Shown here piece after piece: positions 61,805-64,000 of a DNA stretch of 64,000 nucleotides. The DNA comes from Flavobacterium sp. W4I14. GTDB lineage: Bacteria > Bacteroidota > Bacteroidia > Sphingobacteriales > Sphingobacteriaceae. The DNA is taken from the NCBI GenBank assembly GCA_030817875.1, contig JAUSZU010000001.1, forward strand, positions 3,100,001 to 3,164,000. The letters are read 5' to 3'. The position numbers and the translations under genes were made by a program. How positions within the stretch are numbered: the first letter of the stretch is position 1; every line of letters begins with the position of its first letter. Below the pieces are notes generated by a model, which was not told the DNA's origin, searched no databases, and was given only the letters and a program-made list of their open reading frames with translations.

Positions 61805-64000
61805 ATGATAGATATGACCGCAAGACTTCACTTCCTTCATAGGATACTTATACTGGTCACCCTAACAGCTATTCTTTGTGGCTGTAGCGACAAGAAAAAG
61901 GAAGCAAAATACGTTATAGGCTTTTCACAATGCGTTGGCTCGGACCTGTGGCGGAAAACCATGCTGGAAGAGATGAAAATGGAGCTTTCGCTGCATCCTG
62001 GTGCTACATTGGTATATAGAGATGCAAACAACAGCAATAGCAAACAAATCTCACAAGTCGGGGAACTATTAAAAATGAATATTGACCTGTTGATTATATC
62101 TCCTAACGAAGCCAGGCCGCTCACTCCAATCGTAGAACAGGCTTATAATAGTGGTATCCCTGTGGTTATTATCGATAGGAAAACATCATCTTCGGCTTAT
62201 ACGGCTTATGTAGGTGCAGACAATTATCAGATTGGCAAGATGGCTGGGCAGTATGTATCCGGTCTGCTCAAAGGGAAAGGAAATATTCTGGAAATCATGG
62301 GACTTCCCGGCTCCTCTCCCACAATAGAGCGCCAGAGAGGATTTGCCGAAGGACTCCAAAAATCCGCTAATATTAGAATTTCGAATCAGATCTATGGCGA
62401 TTGGTTAAAATCGCACGCTATTGATGAACTGCTGAAAATGAAGGAGGCATTGCGTAGCACAGACCTAATTTTTGCGCACAATGACCAGATGGCCTCAGCA
62501 GCCAGGGAAGCGTTGGATAAACTCGGAATAAAAAAGAAGGTGACCATTATTGGAATAGATGCACTACCCGGACAAGGAGGCGGCCTCCTGATGATTGATG
62601 GCAAAGTAATAGATGCCAGCATGCTTTATCCAACGGGAGGCAAAGAGGCAATTTCGACAGCATTCCGTATCCTTGGAAAAGAATCCATCCTCAAAGAAAA
62701 TATCCTTCAGTCTGTGGTCATAGATTCATCGAATGTTCAGCTTATGAAACTGCAGTGGAGCAAATTTAGCAGCCAGCAGAGAGATATCGAACGGCAGCAA
62801 TCGCTCCTGGCTGAACAACGTTCTTTGTTTGACAACCAACAGCTTACATTAAACATCACCGTGGTTACCCTGGTGCTCTCTGTGGTTTTCGGAGGACTGG
62901 CTTTTTTCTCCCTACTGGAAAACAGGAAAATCAACAAAAGCCTGGAGGCGAATAACCTGGAAATTCTTAACCAGCGCAATAAACTTATTGAGATGTCTGA
63001 AAAGGCTAAAGAGGCGACAGAGGCCAAACTGAACTTCTTCACCAATATATCTCATGAATTCCGCACTCCACTTACCTTGATACTCTCTCCCCTGGAAGAT
63101 CTGCTTAATAATGAAAAAATTAACGCGCTTGCAGGAAAAAACCTGAAACTGATCAATAAAAATGTTTTTCGCCTGCTGCGCCTGATCAACCAGCTCATTG
63201 AGTACAGGAAGATTGAGTATGGTAAGATGCGCATAAGATCAACATCGAACAATATTATAGATTTCATTGCAGACATCATTGAGACCTTTCAGCTCGCTGC
63301 AAAAAAACAGAACATAGACCTCAGACTTTTCACTAAAGAATCGGATATAACAGTATGGTTTGACGTGAACATGTTTGATAAGGTAATTTTTAACCTGATA
63401 TCTAACGCATTAAAATTTACGCCAGCCAATGGAACGGTTCACGTTACAGTGAGTAAAGACGATGCTCATATCTATATCAATAGTGGAGGACAATGGACCT
63501 GGAATGGATCAGGAAGAAATCCTCCATATATTTGAACATTTTTATCAAGCAGACTCGAATGCTAGAAAAGGATCTGGATTGGGCCTTTCTCTTTCGAAAG
63601 AACTGATGAATCTTTTACATGGAGACCTAACCGTAGAAAGCCGGAAATGGCAGGGTACTATCTTTACCGTCACCCTCCCCCTTGGATCATCACACCTTCG
63701 GGAAGAAGAGAAGCATACCCAACAAGCGGAAAGAGAAGAACTTTATGAAAATGCGAAAATCTATACGAGCGAACTAGAGCATCTCAAGAGAGAAAAGAAC
63801 CATGATTTGTTGCGTGAATTAAAGGAACGGTCGGTATTAATAATTGAAGACAATGCAGACCTTCTGCACTATCTGGCTGAGAAACTTGATGAGGAATACG
63901 AGGTATTTATTGCAAATACGGGAGAGAGCGGGATCACTTCTGCCTACGAGCAGGTACCAGATCTGATCATCTGCGATGTGGTACTGCCAGATCTTTCCGG
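61805..64000 (+). pseudogene. Hybrid two-component sensor with sugar-binding-protein-like input, frameshifted and cut by window end
   Basis: The start at 61805 (or 61814) gives a signal/lipobox-like MTARLHFLHRILILVTLTAI and LCGCSDKK. A periplasmic-binding-protein-like sensor follows (VIGFSQCVGSDLWRKTMLEE, GIPVVIIDRKTSSSAYTAYV, DLIFAHNDQMASAAREAL). A membrane span (LNITVVTLVLSVVFGGLAFF), HisKA (FFTNISHEFRTPLTLI) and the start of HATPase (FNLISNALKFTPANGTVHVT) come next. The frame then fails at about 63471-63482 and stops at 63535. The +1 frame resumes at VEDNGPGMDQEEILHIFEHF, GSGLGLSLSKELM and a receiver (VLIIEDNADLLHYLAE, IICDVVLPDLSG) to the window end. The AraC output domain would lie beyond. 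It resembles the fructose-sensing BT1754-type regulator of Bacteroides. Sequencing error or true inactivation cannot be separated here. Confidence 0.88.

Overview
The window looks like the chromosome of a glycan-degrading Bacteroidota bacterium of the Sphingobacteriaceae, most likely Pedobacter or a close relative. The signs are four SusC/SusD-type outer-membrane uptake pairs, a type IX secretion (T9SS) sorting domain and a PorV-like protein, lipoproteins starting Cys-Lys-Lys, a FecI/FecR/STN-SusC signalling cassette, a hybrid two-component sensor, and AT-rich intergenic DNA with TAnnTTTG-like -7 boxes. The genus is inferred from gene content only. From 10.3 to 61.5 kb every convincing gene lies on the minus strand.

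1-10 kb is mixed accessory and housekeeping DNA: the start of a di-haem peroxidase, a YceI-like protein, two tandem TlpA-like paralogues with a WCPNC active site, a structured non-coding stretch, then on the plus strand a tRNA-Cys followed six bases later by a SAM-I riboswitch, a 59-codon ORF and a DUF4833-like gene. After these come a cytosine-deaminase-like amidohydrolase with an upstream AraC regulator, and a membrane-tethered winged-helix regulator.

10.3-31.2 kb is a long polysaccharide-utilisation-like locus. Read 5' to 3' on the minus strand it is SusC (without the usual N-terminal carboxypeptidase-like domain), SusD, fasciclin plus CBM6-like lipoprotein (frameshifted), DUF5007-like lipoprotein, a second SusC (frameshifted), a second SusD, a second fasciclin lipoprotein, a DUF5008-like propeller lipoprotein, and a LamG lipoprotein whose alkaline-phosphatase-like domain has lost metal ligands. 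A strong terminator follows. GH95 and GH51 glycosidases flank the locus.

31.2-40.7 kb holds a 3' remnant of a GH43-like glycosidase, a PorV-like outer-membrane protein and a giant (about 2,370 residue) modular T9SS cargo with an alginate-lyase-like head, beta-strand repeats, LamG, Ig-like repeats and two CBM3-like modules.

40.8-52.4 kb is a sigma-factor/FecR-controlled SusCD locus: ECF sigma factor, FecR, STN-SusC, SusD, DUF4843, PKD-like lipoprotein and two thioredoxin-fold proteins.

52.8-64 kb is a recognisable fructan/sucrose locus: GH32, SusD, SusC, PfkB fructokinase and a sugar-porter MFS permease, divergent from a hybrid two-component sensor with a sugar-binding-protein-like input domain, interrupted by a frameshift and cut by the window end. 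The inferred path is capture by SusCD, hydrolysis by GH32, inner-membrane uptake by the MFS permease, phosphorylation by the kinase, and induction by the sensor.

Three genes carry the same kind of lesion, one extra base that shifts an otherwise intact frame. Dispersed hairpin-forming intergenic repeats occur throughout, including a ~240-bp element present twice. No CRISPR array, rRNA, insertion sequence or phage gene was seen.
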